DNA of 64,000 nt from Streptomyces zaomyceticus (GTDB lineage: Bacteria; Actinomycetota; Actinomycetes; Streptomycetales; Streptomycetaceae), in the NCBI RefSeq assembly GCF_014656215.1, contig NZ_BNBZ01000019.1:89267-153266 (forward strand). Direction: 5' to 3'. Numbering within the stretch: the first letter of the stretch is position 1; the number at the start of each line of letters is the position of its first letter. Position numbers and translations under genes: made by a program. Below are positions 35,380 to 44,428 of this stretch, one piece after another. Under the pieces are notes generated by a model, which had not been told where the DNA came from, searched no databases, and worked only from the letters and a program-made list of their open reading frames with translations.

Positions 35380-35583
35380 CCCGAAACCTCCGTGGGGAGA
35401 AGCCAAAAGTGGTTGCGGGTTCAATGAAAGTCGCCGGGGCGCCCCGGAGCTGGCGGGAATCGGACGGGGACCCGCTCGCCGTCCCGTGCCCGATCACCCG
35501 CGCCCCCGATCGCCGATGAGTTCCGCCGAGCTGTGCCGTCTGCACGCGTGGGACACGATGGACCGGAGACGAAAGGCACCACC

Positions 35584-36198
35584 ATGGCCACGCTGAGCCT
35601 CACCCAGTTCCTGACCCTCGACGGCGTCCACCAGGCCCCCGGCGGCCCGGACGAGGACCGCAGCGGCGGATTCGAGCACGGCGGCTGGTCCGTTCCGTAC
35701 GGGGACGAGGACTTCGGACGGTTCGTCGACGAGGTCTTCGCCCGGCCGACCGCCTTCCTCCTCGGGCGCCGTACGTACGAGATCTTCGCCGGCTACTGGC
35801 CGAAGCACGCCGACCCCGCCGATCCCGTCGCCACCAAGCTCAACGCCCTCCCCAAGTACGTCGCCACCACCACCCTCGACTCCGCCGACTGGGCCGGGAC
35901 CACCCTGCTCCGCGGCGATGTCGTCGAGGAGGTCGCCGCCCTCAAGGAGCGCACCGACGGCGAGATCCAGATGCACGGCAGCGCCGGTCTCGCCCGCACC
36001 CTCCTCGACCACGACCTCATCGACACCCTGCACCTGCTCGTCTTCCCCGTGGTCCTCGGCGCCGGCCGCCGCCTCTTCTCCGACGGAGTGCGTCCCACCG
36101 CCTTCCGGCAGACCGCCGCCCGCACCACGGGCGCGGGCGTCGCCGTCCACACGTACGAGCTGGAGGGCCGCCCCCGGTACGGCAGCTACGGCGACTGA
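35584..36198 (+). CDS. RibD C-terminal/DHFR-like reductase
   Basis: This 204-residue protein has the dihydrofolate-reductase-like fold of the RibD C-terminal family. Visible features are the start LSLTQFLTLDGVHQAPGG, FLLGRRTYEIFAGYWP, the nucleotide-binding stretch EIQMHGSAGLARTLLDHDLI, and LLVFPVVLGAGRRLF. These stand-alone proteins are very common in actinobacteria and their substrates are mostly unknown. The ATG at 35584 is preceded by AAAGG. It is a single-gene unit. Confidence 0.87.
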   Translation: MATLSLTQFLTLDGVHQAPGGPDEDRSGGFEHGGWSVPYGDEDFGRFVDEVFARPTAFLLGRRTYEIFAGYWPKHADPADPVATKLNALPKYVATTTLDSADWAGTTLLRGDVVEEVAALKERTDGEIQMHGSAGLARTLLDHDLIDTLHLLVFPVVLGAGRRLFSDGVRPTAFRQTAARTTGAGVAVHTYELEGRPRYGSYGD

Positions 36199-36398
36199 AC
36201 CGGGATCCTTGGCGCGGGGCGCGGGGCGTAGCGGCAGCCGGCAGGGGTGTCATCGTCACGGCGGCCGGGCCGGCCGGCTCCGCCACCCCGGTCCACTGAA
36301 AGGTGTAGCCACCACGGGCCCGTCCGGGTAGCGTGATCGCTCCGTGTGCGAGCCGTCGAAGTCTCCACCCCGCTTCGAGAGTTGGAGACCGGCCCGCC

Positions 36399-37334
36399 AT
36401 GGCAGCTTCGTCCTCCTTTGCCACCCCCGTGTCGCTAGGCGCCCCGCGCCGGGCCTGGCTCACCGACCTGCCCGTGCTGCTCGTCGCCGTCGTCTGGGGT
36501 GCCAGCTACCTCGCGGCCAAGGGCATCACCACCACCCACACCGTCATCGCGGTGCTCGTCCTGCGGTTCGCGGTGGTCCTGCCCGTCCTCGTCGTCGCCG
36601 GCTGGACCAGGCTCCGGGCGCTGAGCGCGGCCCAGTGGCGCGGCGCGGGCACCCTCGGGCTGATCCTCGGCGGGATCTTCCTCCTGGAGACCTACGGCGT
36701 CGTCCACACCTCCGCCACCAACGCGGGTCTGATCATCAGCCTCACCATGATCTTCACCCCGCTCGCCGAGGCCGCCGTCACCAGGGTCGGACCGCCCCGC
36801 GCGTTCCTCGGCGCCGCCGCGCTCTCCGTCGCGGGCGTCGTGCTCCTCACCCAGGGCGGCGGCTTCACCACCCCCTCGCTCGGCGACCTGCTCATGCTGC
36901 TCGCCGCCCTCGCCCGCACCGTCCACGTCCTGGCGATGTCCCGGATCAAGGCGGTCCGGTCCGCCGACTCGCTCTCCCTGACCACCGTGCAGCTCGGCTC
37001 CGCCGTCGCGGTCTTCGCCGTGATCGCGGCCTTCCCCGGCACCGGTGCCTCGCCCTGGGCGGTGGCCCTCGACTTCGGTCCGCGCGAGTGGGCCGGGCTC
37101 CTGTTCCTCTCCGTCTTCTGCACGCTCTTCGCCTTCTTCGTGCAGATGTGGGCGGTCCGCCGCACCTCCCCTTCCCGGGTCAGCCTCCTCCTCGGTACGG
37201 AACCGCTCTGGGCCGCCGCCGCGGGGATCGCCATCGCCGGTGACCGTCCGGGCCTCCTCGGGCTCGCGGGCGCGATCCTCGTTCTGGCGGGCACCAGTTG
37301 GGGCCGGGGGGCCGCCGGCCGGGACGCCCGGTAG
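36399..37334 (+). CDS. EamA/DMT-family transporter
   Basis: This 311-residue membrane protein has ten predicted helices in two EamA repeats. The first begins at LPVLLVAVVWGASYLAAKG, and the second ends with TEPLWAAAAGIAIAGDRPGL, the family's characteristic end signature. Such proteins usually export amino acids or other metabolites. The ATG at 36399 has GGAG upstream. Only 11 bp separate it from the small membrane-protein gene downstream, so the two are probably co-transcribed. Confidence 0.88.
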   Translation: MAASSSFATPVSLGAPRRAWLTDLPVLLVAVVWGASYLAAKGITTTHTVIAVLVLRFAVVLPVLVVAGWTRLRALSAAQWRGAGTLGLILGGIFLLETYGVVHTSATNAGLIISLTMIFTPLAEAAVTRVGPPRAFLGAAALSVAGVVLLTQGGGFTTPSLGDLLMLLAALARTVHVLAMSRIKAVRSADSLSLTTVQLGSAVAVFAVIAAFPGTGASPWAVALDFGPREWAGLLFLSVFCTLFAFFVQMWAVRRTSPSRVSLLLGTEPLWAAAAGIAIAGDRPGLLGLAGAILVLAGTSWGRGAAGRDAR

Positions 37335-37345
37335 GTTCTTCGATC

Positions 37346-37702
37346 ATGCGTTCAATTGCGTACGACAACGAGTTCCGCGCGCGTGCCCGGCGCACCCAGG
37401 GCTGGGGCCTCGGCCTGCTGACCGTGGCCGGGCTGCTCTGGGTCTGGTTCGCCGTCCTCCTCGTCACCCCGTACGAGGACGGCGACGGCGGCGGCAGCCC
37501 CTGCCCCTCGCTGCTCACCAGTGAGTACGTCCACGACGACGACTGCGTCGAGGCACGCGACTGGCCCGGACTCGTCGCGCTCCTCGGCGGCTCCCTCCCC
37601 TTCGCCGTCGTCGGTGGCGCCCTCTACACCAGCGGTGCCGTCTCGCACCGCATGGCCGAGCACCTCGCCGAGGTCACCCGTCTCGACTCGGCGAGCGGCT
37701 GA
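37346..37702 (+). CDS. Small two-helix membrane protein
   Basis: I do not recognise this 118-residue protein. It has two membrane segments, LGLLTVAGLLWVWFAVLLV (~26-44) and LVALLGGSLPFAVVGGALY (~76-94), separated by an acidic loop with two cysteines (CPSLL and DDDCVE) that could form a disulfide outside the cell. The ATG at 37346 lies 12 bp after the EamA stop. Its 3' end faces a hairpin shared with the convergent gene. Confidence 0.65.
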   Translation: MRSIAYDNEFRARARRTQGWGLGLLTVAGLLWVWFAVLLVTPYEDGDGGGSPCPSLLTSEYVHDDDCVEARDWPGLVALLGGSLPFAVVGGALYTSGAVSHRMAEHLAEVTRLDSASG

Positions 37703-37710
37703 CCGACTCG

Positions 37711-37740
37711 GTGGCGGACGGGCGCCTGCCCGCCCGCCAC
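37711..37740. terminator. Bidirectional hairpin between small membrane-protein genes
   Basis: GTGGCGG (37711-37717) pairs with CCGCCAC (37734-37740), and CGGGC/GCCCG pair inside. It lies nine bases after one stop and 14 before the convergent stop. Confidence 0.65.
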
Positions 37741-37753
37741 GGCGACGGACGGC

Positions 37754-37975
37754 TCAGGACTTCGCCACCCGGCCCGACACGATCATGAGGACCAGGCCGA
37801 GGACCGCGATCACGATGTTGGCGAACAGCTCCCGGCCCTCCAGGAACCACACGTTCTCGGTGAGGAACCGGGTCGCGCCGAGCAGGCGGAACCAGCCGTC
37901 CGTCAGCTCGCGCACCACCCCGGCGACGCCGACGAGAGCGAGCAGAAAACCGGTGACCTCCAGAAACCTCTTCAT
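37754..37975 (-). CDS. Small two-helix membrane protein
   Basis: This 73-residue protein has two hydrophobic segments, LEVTGFLLALVGVAGVV and LFANIVIAVLGLVLMIVSG, and a C-terminal basic RVAKS. Function is unknown. The ATG at 37975 is the start giving MKRFLEV; no good ribosome site is visible, so the start is tentative. It is divergent from the histidine kinase gene at 38122. Confidence 0.6.
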   Translation of the reverse strand: MKRFLEVTGFLLALVGVAGVVRELTDGWFRLLGATRFLTENVWFLEGRELFANIVIAVLGLVLMIVSGRVAKS

Positions 37976-38121
37976 GAAGTGATCATGGCGCGGCCGGACG
38001 GCCGGTCGCGTCCGCCGCCGGTCCACCGTCCCCGCGACCGAAGTATCGACCTCCGCGACTTCGGTACCGTCCCGGTCCGACCATGCCCTGCACCGCGCCC
38101 CCGGCTGCGTACATTGCGGAT

Positions 38122-39336
38122 ATGAATCGCACGGACCGGCAGCGCTGGCTGCTCCCCTCCCACCTGGCGGGACCGGGCGGGAGCGGGGCGGCCCGGCCCC
38201 GCCGTACCGTCCGCGACTGGGTCGTGGACACCTCGCTCTTCCTTCTCGCGGCCTTCGTCGGCCTCGTCGCCGCCGACACCAGCGCGGAGTACACCAGCGA
38301 GGCCGTCACCCTCGTCGACCAGCTTCTCGGCGCCGCCGCCTGCTGCGCCCTCTGGCTGCGCCGCCGCTGGCCCACCGGACTCGCCATCGCTCTCTCGCTG
38401 CTGAACGTCGTGGCCCCGGTCGCCGCGGGCGCCCTCCTCGCGAGCCTGTTCAGCGTCGCCGTCCGCCGCCCCTTCCGCGAGGTCGCCTGGATCGGGGCGC
38501 TCGCCGTCGCCGCCTCCACCGTGCAGGCCTTCGTCCGCCCCGACCCCACCACCAACACCGGGCTGTCGATCGGCATCGGCTTCATCCTCATCCTGCTCGT
38601 CACCGCCTGGGGCATGCTCGTCCGCTCCCGCCGCCAGCTCGTCGAGGCCCTCAGGGAACGCGCCCGGCGCGCCGAGGCCGAGGCCGAACTGCGCGCCGCC
38701 CAGGCGCAGCGGCTCGCCCGCGAGGCCATCGCCCGCGAGATGCACGACGTCCTCGCCCACCGGCTCACCCTGCTCAGCGTGCACGCCGGCGCCCTGGAGT
38801 TCCGGCCCGACGCCCCGCCCGAGCAGGTCGCCCGCGCCGCCGGGGTCATCCGCGACAGCGCCCACGAAGCCCTCCAGGACCTCCGCGAGATCATCGGAGT
38901 CCTGCGCGCACCCGGCGAGAACGGCGACGGTGGAGACCGCCCCCAGCCCACCCTCGCCACCCTCGGCGCGCTGATCGACGAGTCCCGCGAGGCCGGGGCG
39001 GAGGTCGTGCTCGACACCACCGTGGACGACCCGTCCACCGTGCCCGCGGCCACCGGCCGCACCGTCTACCGCATCGCCCAGGAGGGCCTCACCAACGCCC
39101 GGAAGCACGCCCCCGGCACCACCGTCACCGTCACCGTGCGCGGCCGCCCCGGGGAGGGCCTCACCGTCGACATCCACAACCCGGCGCCCGCCGGAGCGGT
39201 CCCGCACGTCCCCGGCTCCGGCCAGGGCCTCATCGGACTCACCGAGCGCGCGGCCCTCGCCGGTGGCCGAATGGAGCACGGCCCGGCCCCCGACGGCGGA
39301 TTCGCGCTGCACGCCTGGCTACCGTGGCCCCCATGA
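38122..39336 (+). CDS. NarL-type sensor histidine kinase
   Basis: This 404-residue kinase has four or five membrane segments in residues 35-165, a HisKA_3 helix with His208 in IAREMHDVLAHRLTLL, and the HATPase motifs EGLTNARKHAPGT and GSGQGLIGLTERAA. It has no large external sensor domain. It overlaps its response regulator gene by ATGA, a standard arrangement for this family. The ATG at 38122 gives MNRTDRQRW. It is separate in sequence from the other kinase at 27635. Confidence 0.92.
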   Translation: MNRTDRQRWLLPSHLAGPGGSGAARPRRTVRDWVVDTSLFLLAAFVGLVAADTSAEYTSEAVTLVDQLLGAAACCALWLRRRWPTGLAIALSLLNVVAPVAAGALLASLFSVAVRRPFREVAWIGALAVAASTVQAFVRPDPTTNTGLSIGIGFILILLVTAWGMLVRSRRQLVEALRERARRAEAEAELRAAQAQRLAREAIAREMHDVLAHRLTLLSVHAGALEFRPDAPPEQVARAAGVIRDSAHEALQDLREIIGVLRAPGENGDGGDRPQPTLATLGALIDESREAGAEVVLDTTVDDPSTVPAATGRTVYRIAQEGLTNARKHAPGTTVTVTVRGRPGEGLTVDIHNPAPAGAVPHVPGSGQGLIGLTERAALAGGRMEHGPAPDGGFALHAWLPWPP

Positions 39337-40004
39337 CCATCCGGCTGCTCATCGTCGACGACGACCCCCTGGTCCGCGCGGGCCTCACCCTCATGCTCGG
39401 CGGCGCCGAGGGACTGGCGATCGTCGGGGAGGGCGCCGACGGCCGCGAGGTCCCCGAACTCGTCGCCCGTCTCAGCCCCGACGTCATCCTCATGGACATC
39501 CGCATGCCCCAGGTGGACGGGCTCACCGCCACCGAACGCCTCCGCGCCGAACCCGGAGCCCCCGAGGTCGTCGTCCTCACCACCTTCCACGCCGACGAGC
39601 AGGTGCTGCGCGCCCTGCGCGCCGGCGCCGCCGGGTTCGTCCTCAAGGACACCCCACCGGCCGAGATCGTCGCGGCCGTACGCCGGGTCGCCGCCGGTGA
39701 CCCGGTGCTCTCCCCGGCCGTCACCCGTCAGCTCATGAGCCATGTCGCCGGACAGCCGGAACAGCCCCCGCGCACCGCGGCCGCCGGTCGTCTGGCCGAA
39801 CTCGCCGACCGTGAGCGGGAGGTGGCGGTCGCCGTCGGCCGCGGTCTGTCCAACGCGGAGATCGCCGCCGCGCTGTACATGAGCGTGCCGACGGTCAAGA
39901 CCCATGTCTCACGCGTCCTCGCCAAGCTCGGCCTCAACAACCGGGTCCAGATCGCCCTCCTCGTCCACGACGCCGGCCTCCTGGAGGAGGACGACCAGAA
40001 CTGA
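39333..40004 (+). CDS. NarL/FixJ-family response regulator
   Basis: This 223-residue regulator has a receiver with Asp55 in VILMDIRMPQVDGLTATE and a LuxR-type DNA-binding domain (LADREREVAVAVGRGLSNAE, then ALYMSVPTVKTHVSRVLAKL). It pairs with the kinase immediately upstream (ATGA overlap). No transporter or obvious target adjoins it; the downstream P450 is 182 bp away and has its own leader. Confidence 0.94.
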   Translation: MTIRLLIVDDDPLVRAGLTLMLGGAEGLAIVGEGADGREVPELVARLSPDVILMDIRMPQVDGLTATERLRAEPGAPEVVVLTTFHADEQVLRALRAGAAGFVLKDTPPAEIVAAVRRVAAGDPVLSPAVTRQLMSHVAGQPEQPPRTAAAGRLAELADREREVAVAVGRGLSNAEIAAALYMSVPTVKTHVSRVLAKLGLNNRVQIALLVHDAGLLEEDDQN

Positions 40005-40080
40005 CCGCCGTGCGGCCCGGCCGGCCGGGCGAAACCCGGAACCACGGTCCGTGCCGCCCGGGACCGCCCGTGCCGCCCGC

Positions 40081-40150
40081 CACCGACCTCGACCCACCGG
40101 AACGGGCCCCGACGCACCGACCTCGACCCGCCGAACCGACCCCGACCCAC
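40081..40150. repeat. 34-bp imperfect direct repeat
   Basis: CACCGACCTCGACCC starts at 40081 and 40115, followed by a shorter related copy near 40137. It lies between the response regulator and the P450 gene. Confidence 0.45.
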
Positions 40151-40186
40151 CGGGTCGGCCTCGGGCAGGTCGGTTACGCTGACTCG

Positions 40187-41365
40187 ATGTCCGTCATCGA
40201 ACTGGGGGAGTACGGCGCGGACTTCACCGCGAACCCGTACCCCTACTACGCGAAGTTCCGCGCGTCAGGCCCCGTCCACGAGGCCCGGATGCCCGACGGT
40301 TACCGGTTCTGGCTGATCGTCGGCCACGACGAGGGGCGCGCGGCGCTCGCCGACCCGAGATTCGCCAAGTCCCCCTCCGTGATCGGCGTCCGGCCGCCGG
40401 AGGAGGACATCATCGGCGTCCACCTCCTCGGGGCCGACGCGCCCGACCACACCCGGCTGCGCCGCCTGGTCACGGGCGAGTTCACCGGCCGCCGGGTGGA
40501 GAGCCTGCGCCCCCGCGTCGAGCGGCTCACCGCGGAGCTCGCCGACGCGATGGAGCCGGCGGGCCGCGCCGACCTCGTCGACGCCTACGCGTACCCGCTG
40601 CCCATCACCGTCATCTGCGAGCTCCTCGGCGTCCCCGCCGAGGACCGCGACACCTTCCGCCGCTGGTCGACCGAGCTCGTCACCCCGGGCGACGAGAACA
40701 CCATGGCCGAGGCCATGCGGGGCTTCGCCGGATACCTCGACGAACTCATCGAGGACAAGCGGGCCGCGGGCCCCGCCGACGATCTGCTCTCCGGCCTGAT
40801 CGCCGCCCGCGCCGAGGACGGCGACCGGCTCTCCGGTCCCGAACTGCGGGCCATGGCCTATCTGCTGCTCATCGCGGGCCACGAGACGACCGTCAACCTG
40901 ATCGCCAACACCGTCCGCAACCTGCTCACCCATCCCGATCAGCTCGCCGCGCTGCGCGCCGACCCCGGCCTCCTGGACGGGGCGATCGAGGAGTCCCTGC
41001 GGTACGACGGGCCGGTGGAGACGGGCACCTTCCGCTTCACCCGGGAGGCCGTCACCCTCGGCGGCACCGAGATCCCGGCGGGGCAGAGCGTCCTCGTCGG
41101 CATCGGGGCGCTCGACCGCGATCCGGCCCGCTTCCCCGACCCCGACCGCTTCGACATCCGCCGGGACACCCGCGGCCACCTCGCCTTCGGCCACGGCGTC
41201 CACTACTGCCTGGGTGCCCCGCTGGCCCGGCTGGAGGGCCGGATCGCCCTCCGGACGCTCCTGGACCGCTTCCCCCGTCTGGAGCTCGACCCCGAGGGCG
41301 AGCCCTGGGAGTGGCTCCCCGGCCTCCTGATGCGCGGAGTCCGGCACCTCCCGGTCAGGTGGTGA
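40187..41365 (+). CDS. Cytochrome P450 (CYP107-like)
   Basis: This 392-residue soluble P450 has the I-helix LLLIAGHETTVNL, the ExxR motif EESLRY, and the heme-binding loop FGHGVHYCLGAPLAR with thiolate Cys near 341. It is the length of typical Streptomyces CYP107-type hydroxylases. No ferredoxin or reductase gene is adjacent. The ATG at 40187 gives MSVIELGEYG. It could act on a secondary metabolite or a xenobiotic; context does not decide. Confidence 0.92.
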   Translation: MSVIELGEYGADFTANPYPYYAKFRASGPVHEARMPDGYRFWLIVGHDEGRAALADPRFAKSPSVIGVRPPEEDIIGVHLLGADAPDHTRLRRLVTGEFTGRRVESLRPRVERLTAELADAMEPAGRADLVDAYAYPLPITVICELLGVPAEDRDTFRRWSTELVTPGDENTMAEAMRGFAGYLDELIEDKRAAGPADDLLSGLIAARAEDGDRLSGPELRAMAYLLLIAGHETTVNLIANTVRNLLTHPDQLAALRADPGLLDGAIEESLRYDGPVETGTFRFTREAVTLGGTEIPAGQSVLVGIGALDRDPARFPDPDRFDIRRDTRGHLAFGHGVHYCLGAPLARLEGRIALRTLLDRFPRLELDPEGEPWEWLPGLLMRGVRHLPVRW

Positions 41366-41428
41366 ACCGGCGCACGGTCCGGTGGCGAACCGGAGGGGAA
41401 CCCGCCCGGTGGTGAACCGGACGCGTTC

Positions 41429-42427
41429 TCAGGGGGCGCCGTCCAGCCGTACCGGACGCCGCTCCCGGCGCGAGGTCTCGCACGCGTCGGCGATCCGCAG
41501 CGCCGCCAGGGCCTCCCGGCCGTCGCACGGGTTGGCCGCCTCGCCGCGGACCAGGCGTACGAACGCGTCGAGCTCCGCCTCGTACGCCGGGCCGAACCGC
41601 TCCAGGAACCCGGGCCAGGGCTTTCCCGGCGCGGCCGGCCCCTGCGGTTCCACCGAGGTGAGCGGGGTGCGGTCGTCCAGGCCCACCGTGATCTGGTCCC
41701 GGTCGCCCGCCAGCTCCATCCGGACGTCGTACCCGGCGCCGTTGCAGCGGGTCGCCGTCGCCGTGACCAGCGTGCCGTCGTCCAGGGTGAGGAGCGCGGC
41801 GGCCGAGGACACGTCCCCCGCCTCGCGGAACATGGCGGGGCCGGCGTCCGAACCCGTCGCGTACACCTCCACGACCTCCCGCCCGGTCACCCAGCGCACG
41901 ATGTCGAAGTCGTGCACCAGGCAGTCGCGGAAGAGACCGCCGGAGAGCGGCAGGTACGCGGCCGGCGGCGGTTCCGGGTCGGAGGTCGCCGCCCGCACGG
42001 TGTGCAGCCGGCCGAGCCGCCCCGAGCGCACGGCCTCCCGTGCCGCCCGGTACCCCGTGTCGAAGCGCCGCATGAACCCGAGCTGGAGCTCCGTCCCCGC
42101 CTCGGCCACCGCCGCGAGCGCGGTCCTGGTCCCCGGGACGTCCAGCGCGATCGGCTTCTCGCAGAAGGCCGGGAGTCCGGAGCGCGCGGCGCGGGCGATG
42201 AGCTCCGCGTGCGCGGCCGTCGCCGAGGCGATCACCACGGCGTCCAGGGCGTGTCCGAACAGCGCCGTCACATCGGGTGCCGCCTCCGCCCCGAGCGCTC
42301 CCGCGACCCCGGCCGCCCGGCCGGCGTCCATGTCCGCCACGACCAGGGACCCGACCTCCGGGTGGCGGGCCAGCACACCCGCGTGGAAGCTCCCGATCCG
42401 TCCCGTACCGATGAGTCCGATGCGCAT
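41429..42427 (-). CDS. Gfo/Idh/MocA-family oxidoreductase (inositol 2-dehydrogenase-like)
   Basis: This 332-residue NAD(P)-dependent enzyme has the Rossmann motif GLIGTGRIGSFHAGVL, the catalytic-lysine motif PAFCEKPIALD, and DCLVHDFDIVRWVTG with the conserved Asp/His of inositol-dehydrogenase-like members. It probably oxidises a sugar or polyol taken up by the divergent ABC transporter cluster. The ATG at 42427 faces the GntR regulator across 100 bp containing a palindrome. Confidence 0.88.
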   Translation of the reverse strand: MRIGLIGTGRIGSFHAGVLARHPEVGSLVVADMDAGRAAGVAGALGAEAAPDVTALFGHALDAVVIASATAAHAELIARAARSGLPAFCEKPIALDVPGTRTALAAVAEAGTELQLGFMRRFDTGYRAAREAVRSGRLGRLHTVRAATSDPEPPPAAYLPLSGGLFRDCLVHDFDIVRWVTGREVVEVYATGSDAGPAMFREAGDVSSAAALLTLDDGTLVTATATRCNGAGYDVRMELAGDRDQITVGLDDRTPLTSVEPQGPAAPGKPWPGFLERFGPAYEAELDAFVRLVRGEAANPCDGREALAALRIADACETSRRERRPVRLDGAP

Positions 42428-42466
42428 GGCCCCACCGTGGAGCCGTCCGTCACCGGTGTCAAGGAT

Positions 42467-42478
42467 TTGTCAGGACAA
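42467..42478. promoter_or_regulatory. Possible GntR operator
   Basis: TTGTC-AG-GACAA is a perfect 12-bp palindrome between the divergent dehydrogenase and GntR genes. A TTGTCAGG half reappears in reverse at 43323-43330, before the binding-protein gene. Confidence 0.5.
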
Positions 42479-42527
42479 CCGGACGTCACGACTTCCCGTC
42501 ATGAGCGCACCGGGCTACGCTCCCCCC

Positions 42528-43286
42528 GTGTCCAAGCAGTCCGGCTCCTCACTGCCCCCGCTCTCCGTGGACCGCACCAGCCCGGTCCCGCTCTACTACC
42601 AGCTGGCCCAGCAGCTGGAGAGCGCCGTGGAGAACGGGACACTGACCCCGGGCACTCTCCTCGGCAACGAGATCGACCTCGCCACCCGTCTCGGACTCTC
42701 CCGCCCCACCGTCCGCCAGGCCATCCAGACCCTCGTCGACAAAGGCCTCCTGGTCCGCCGCCGGGGCGTCGGCACCCAGGTCGTGCACAGCACGGTCCGC
42801 CGGCCGCTGGAGCTGAGCAGCCTCTACGACGACCTGGACGCGGCCGGACAGCTCCCCGCCACCCGGGTCCTGGTCAACCGTGTCGAACCCGCCACCGGAC
42901 CGGTCGCCGCCGCCCTCGCCGTACCCGAGGGCAGCGAGGTCCTCTACCTGGAACGGCTCCGCACGGCGCACGGCGAGCCCATGGCGTACCTGCGCAACCA
43001 CCTGCCGGCCGGACTCGTGGACCCCGACACCGAACGCCTGGAGACCACCGGTCTCTACCGGATGCTCCGCTCCGCCGCGCTCACCCTGCACAGCGCCCGT
43101 CAGGCCGTCGGCGCCCGCGCCGCGACCGCGGCGGAGGCGGCGCTGCTCGACGAGCGGGAGGGTGCCCCGCTGCTGACGATGGAGCGCGTCACCTTCGACG
43201 ACACCGGCCGTGCCGTCGAGTACGGCTCACACCTCTACCGGGCCGCCCGCTACTCCTTCGAGTTCCAGCTGATGGTCCGTCCGTAG
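42528..43286 (+). CDS. GntR-family (HutC-type) transcriptional regulator
   Basis: This 252-residue protein has an N-terminal winged helix (PLYYQLAQQLESAVENGTL, then LATRLGLSRPTVRQAIQTLV) and a C-terminal UTRA ligand domain. It sits between a sugar-type dehydrogenase and a sugar ABC transporter and is likely to repress both in the absence of substrate. The GTG at 42528 gives VSKQSGSS; an ATG nine codons earlier (42501) is the alternative, and neither has a strong ribosome site. Confidence 0.9.
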   Translation: MSKQSGSSLPPLSVDRTSPVPLYYQLAQQLESAVENGTLTPGTLLGNEIDLATRLGLSRPTVRQAIQTLVDKGLLVRRRGVGTQVVHSTVRRPLELSSLYDDLDAAGQLPATRVLVNRVEPATGPVAAALAVPEGSEVLYLERLRTAHGEPMAYLRNHLPAGLVDPDTERLETTGLYRMLRSAALTLHSARQAVGARAATAAEAALLDEREGAPLLTMERVTFDDTGRAVEYGSHLYRAARYSFEFQLMVRP

Positions 43287-43354
43287 CCGGTGCACACCGG
43301 CGAAGTGGCCGGACACCCGCCCCCTGACAAGCGCCACGATCCGCATGACCGATA

Positions 43355-43380
43355 CTGCAATGCACGACTGCAATGCACGC
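43355..43380 (+). repeat. 13-bp tandem repeat before the sugar-binding gene
   Basis: CTGCAATGCACGA and CTGCAATGCACGC lie side by side, just after a GATACT that could be a -10 hexamer (43351-43356). The repeat would be at or just after the transcription start, a good place for a regulator. Confidence 0.55.
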
Positions 43381-43408
43381 AGAAGGACACAAAGGAGGGC
43401 ACGGCCTC

Positions 43409-44428
43409 GTGACCAGGCTTCGGACAGGAGGGGTACGCGCCGCAGTCGGCGCCGTGCTCGCGCTCGCGCTCACCGGGGCGCTCGCCGGGTGCAGCAGCAC
43501 CGGCGGAAAGCGGGCGGAGGACGCCCGCAAGGCCGCCGAGGCCCAGGGCAGGGCGGCCGTCGACACCCCCCGCTGGACCGTCGCCATGGTGACCCACTCG
43601 GGTGACGGCGACACCTTCTGGGACATCGTCCAGAAGGGCGCCAAGCAGGCCGCCGTCAAGGACAACATCAACTTCCTCTACGCCCACAGCGACGAGGCAC
43701 AGCAGCAGGCGCAGCTGATCGACTCGTACGTCGCCAAGGGCGTCGACGGTCTGATCGTCACCCTCGCCAAGCCCGACGCCATGAAGGCCGCCGTCGAGAA
43801 GGCCGTCAAGGCGGGCATCCCGGTCATCACCGTGAACTCCGGCGCCGAGCAGTCCAAGGCGTACGGGGCGCTCACCCACATCGGCCAGGACGAGACCGTC
43901 GCCGGTGAGGCCGTCGGCGAGGAGCTCGACAAGCGGGGGAAGAAGAAGGCGCTCTGCGTCCTGCACGAGCAGGGCAACGTCGGCCACGAGCAGCGCTGCG
44001 CCGGGACGAAGAAGACCTTCGGCGGCGAGCTGGTCAACCTCTACGTCGACGGCACCAACATGCCCGACGTGAAGGCGTCCATCGAGGCCAAGCTCCAGTC
44101 GGACAAGGACGTGGACGCCGTCGTCACCCTCGGCGCGCCCTTCGCCGACGCCGCCGTCCAGGCCGCGAAGAGCGCCGGGAGCAAGGCCGAGGTCGACACC
44201 TTCGACCTCAACGCCAAGGTCGCGACCTCCCTGCGGGACGGCACCCTCGGCTTCGCCGTCGACCAGCAGCCGTACCTCCAGGGCTACGAGGCGGTCGACC
44301 TGATCTGGCTGTACCGCTACAACGCCAACGTCCTCGGCGGCGGCAAGCCGGTCCTGACCGGCCCGCAGATCATCACCAAGGACGACGCCGCGAAGCTCGT
44401 CGAGTACGCGGAGCGGGGCACCCGATGA
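43409..44428 (+). CDS. Sugar ABC transporter substrate-binding lipoprotein
   Basis: This 339-residue periplasmic-binding-fold lipoprotein has a lipobox LALTGALAGC (Cys28) and the type-1 binding-protein layout of ribose/inositol-type receptors: WTVAMVTHSGDGDTFWDIVQ, GVDGLIVTLAKPDAMK, GIPVITVNSGAE and FAVDQQPYLQGYEAVD. The GTG at 43409 follows AAAGGAGG; an ATG 12 codons earlier has no ribosome site. Stop and start overlap with the permease (ATGA). Confidence 0.94.
   Translation: MTRLRTGGVRAAVGAVLALALTGALAGCSSTGGKRAEDARKAAEAQGRAAVDTPRWTVAMVTHSGDGDTFWDIVQKGAKQAAVKDNINFLYAHSDEAQQQAQLIDSYVAKGVDGLIVTLAKPDAMKAAVEKAVKAGIPVITVNSGAEQSKAYGALTHIGQDETVAGEAVGEELDKRGKKKALCVLHEQGNVGHEQRCAGTKKTFGGELVNLYVDGTNMPDVKASIEAKLQSDKDVDAVVTLGAPFADAAVQAAKSAGSKAEVDTFDLNAKVATSLRDGTLGFAVDQQPYLQGYEAVDLIWLYRYNANVLGGGKPVLTGPQIITKDDAAKLVEYAERGTR

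Noticed and set aside
41359..41420. Three copies of GTGG(T/C)GAACCGG at the end of the P450 gene
   Set aside because: Spacings (23 and 27 bp) are irregular, the first copy is coding, and there is no sign of function. It is probably a local duplication.
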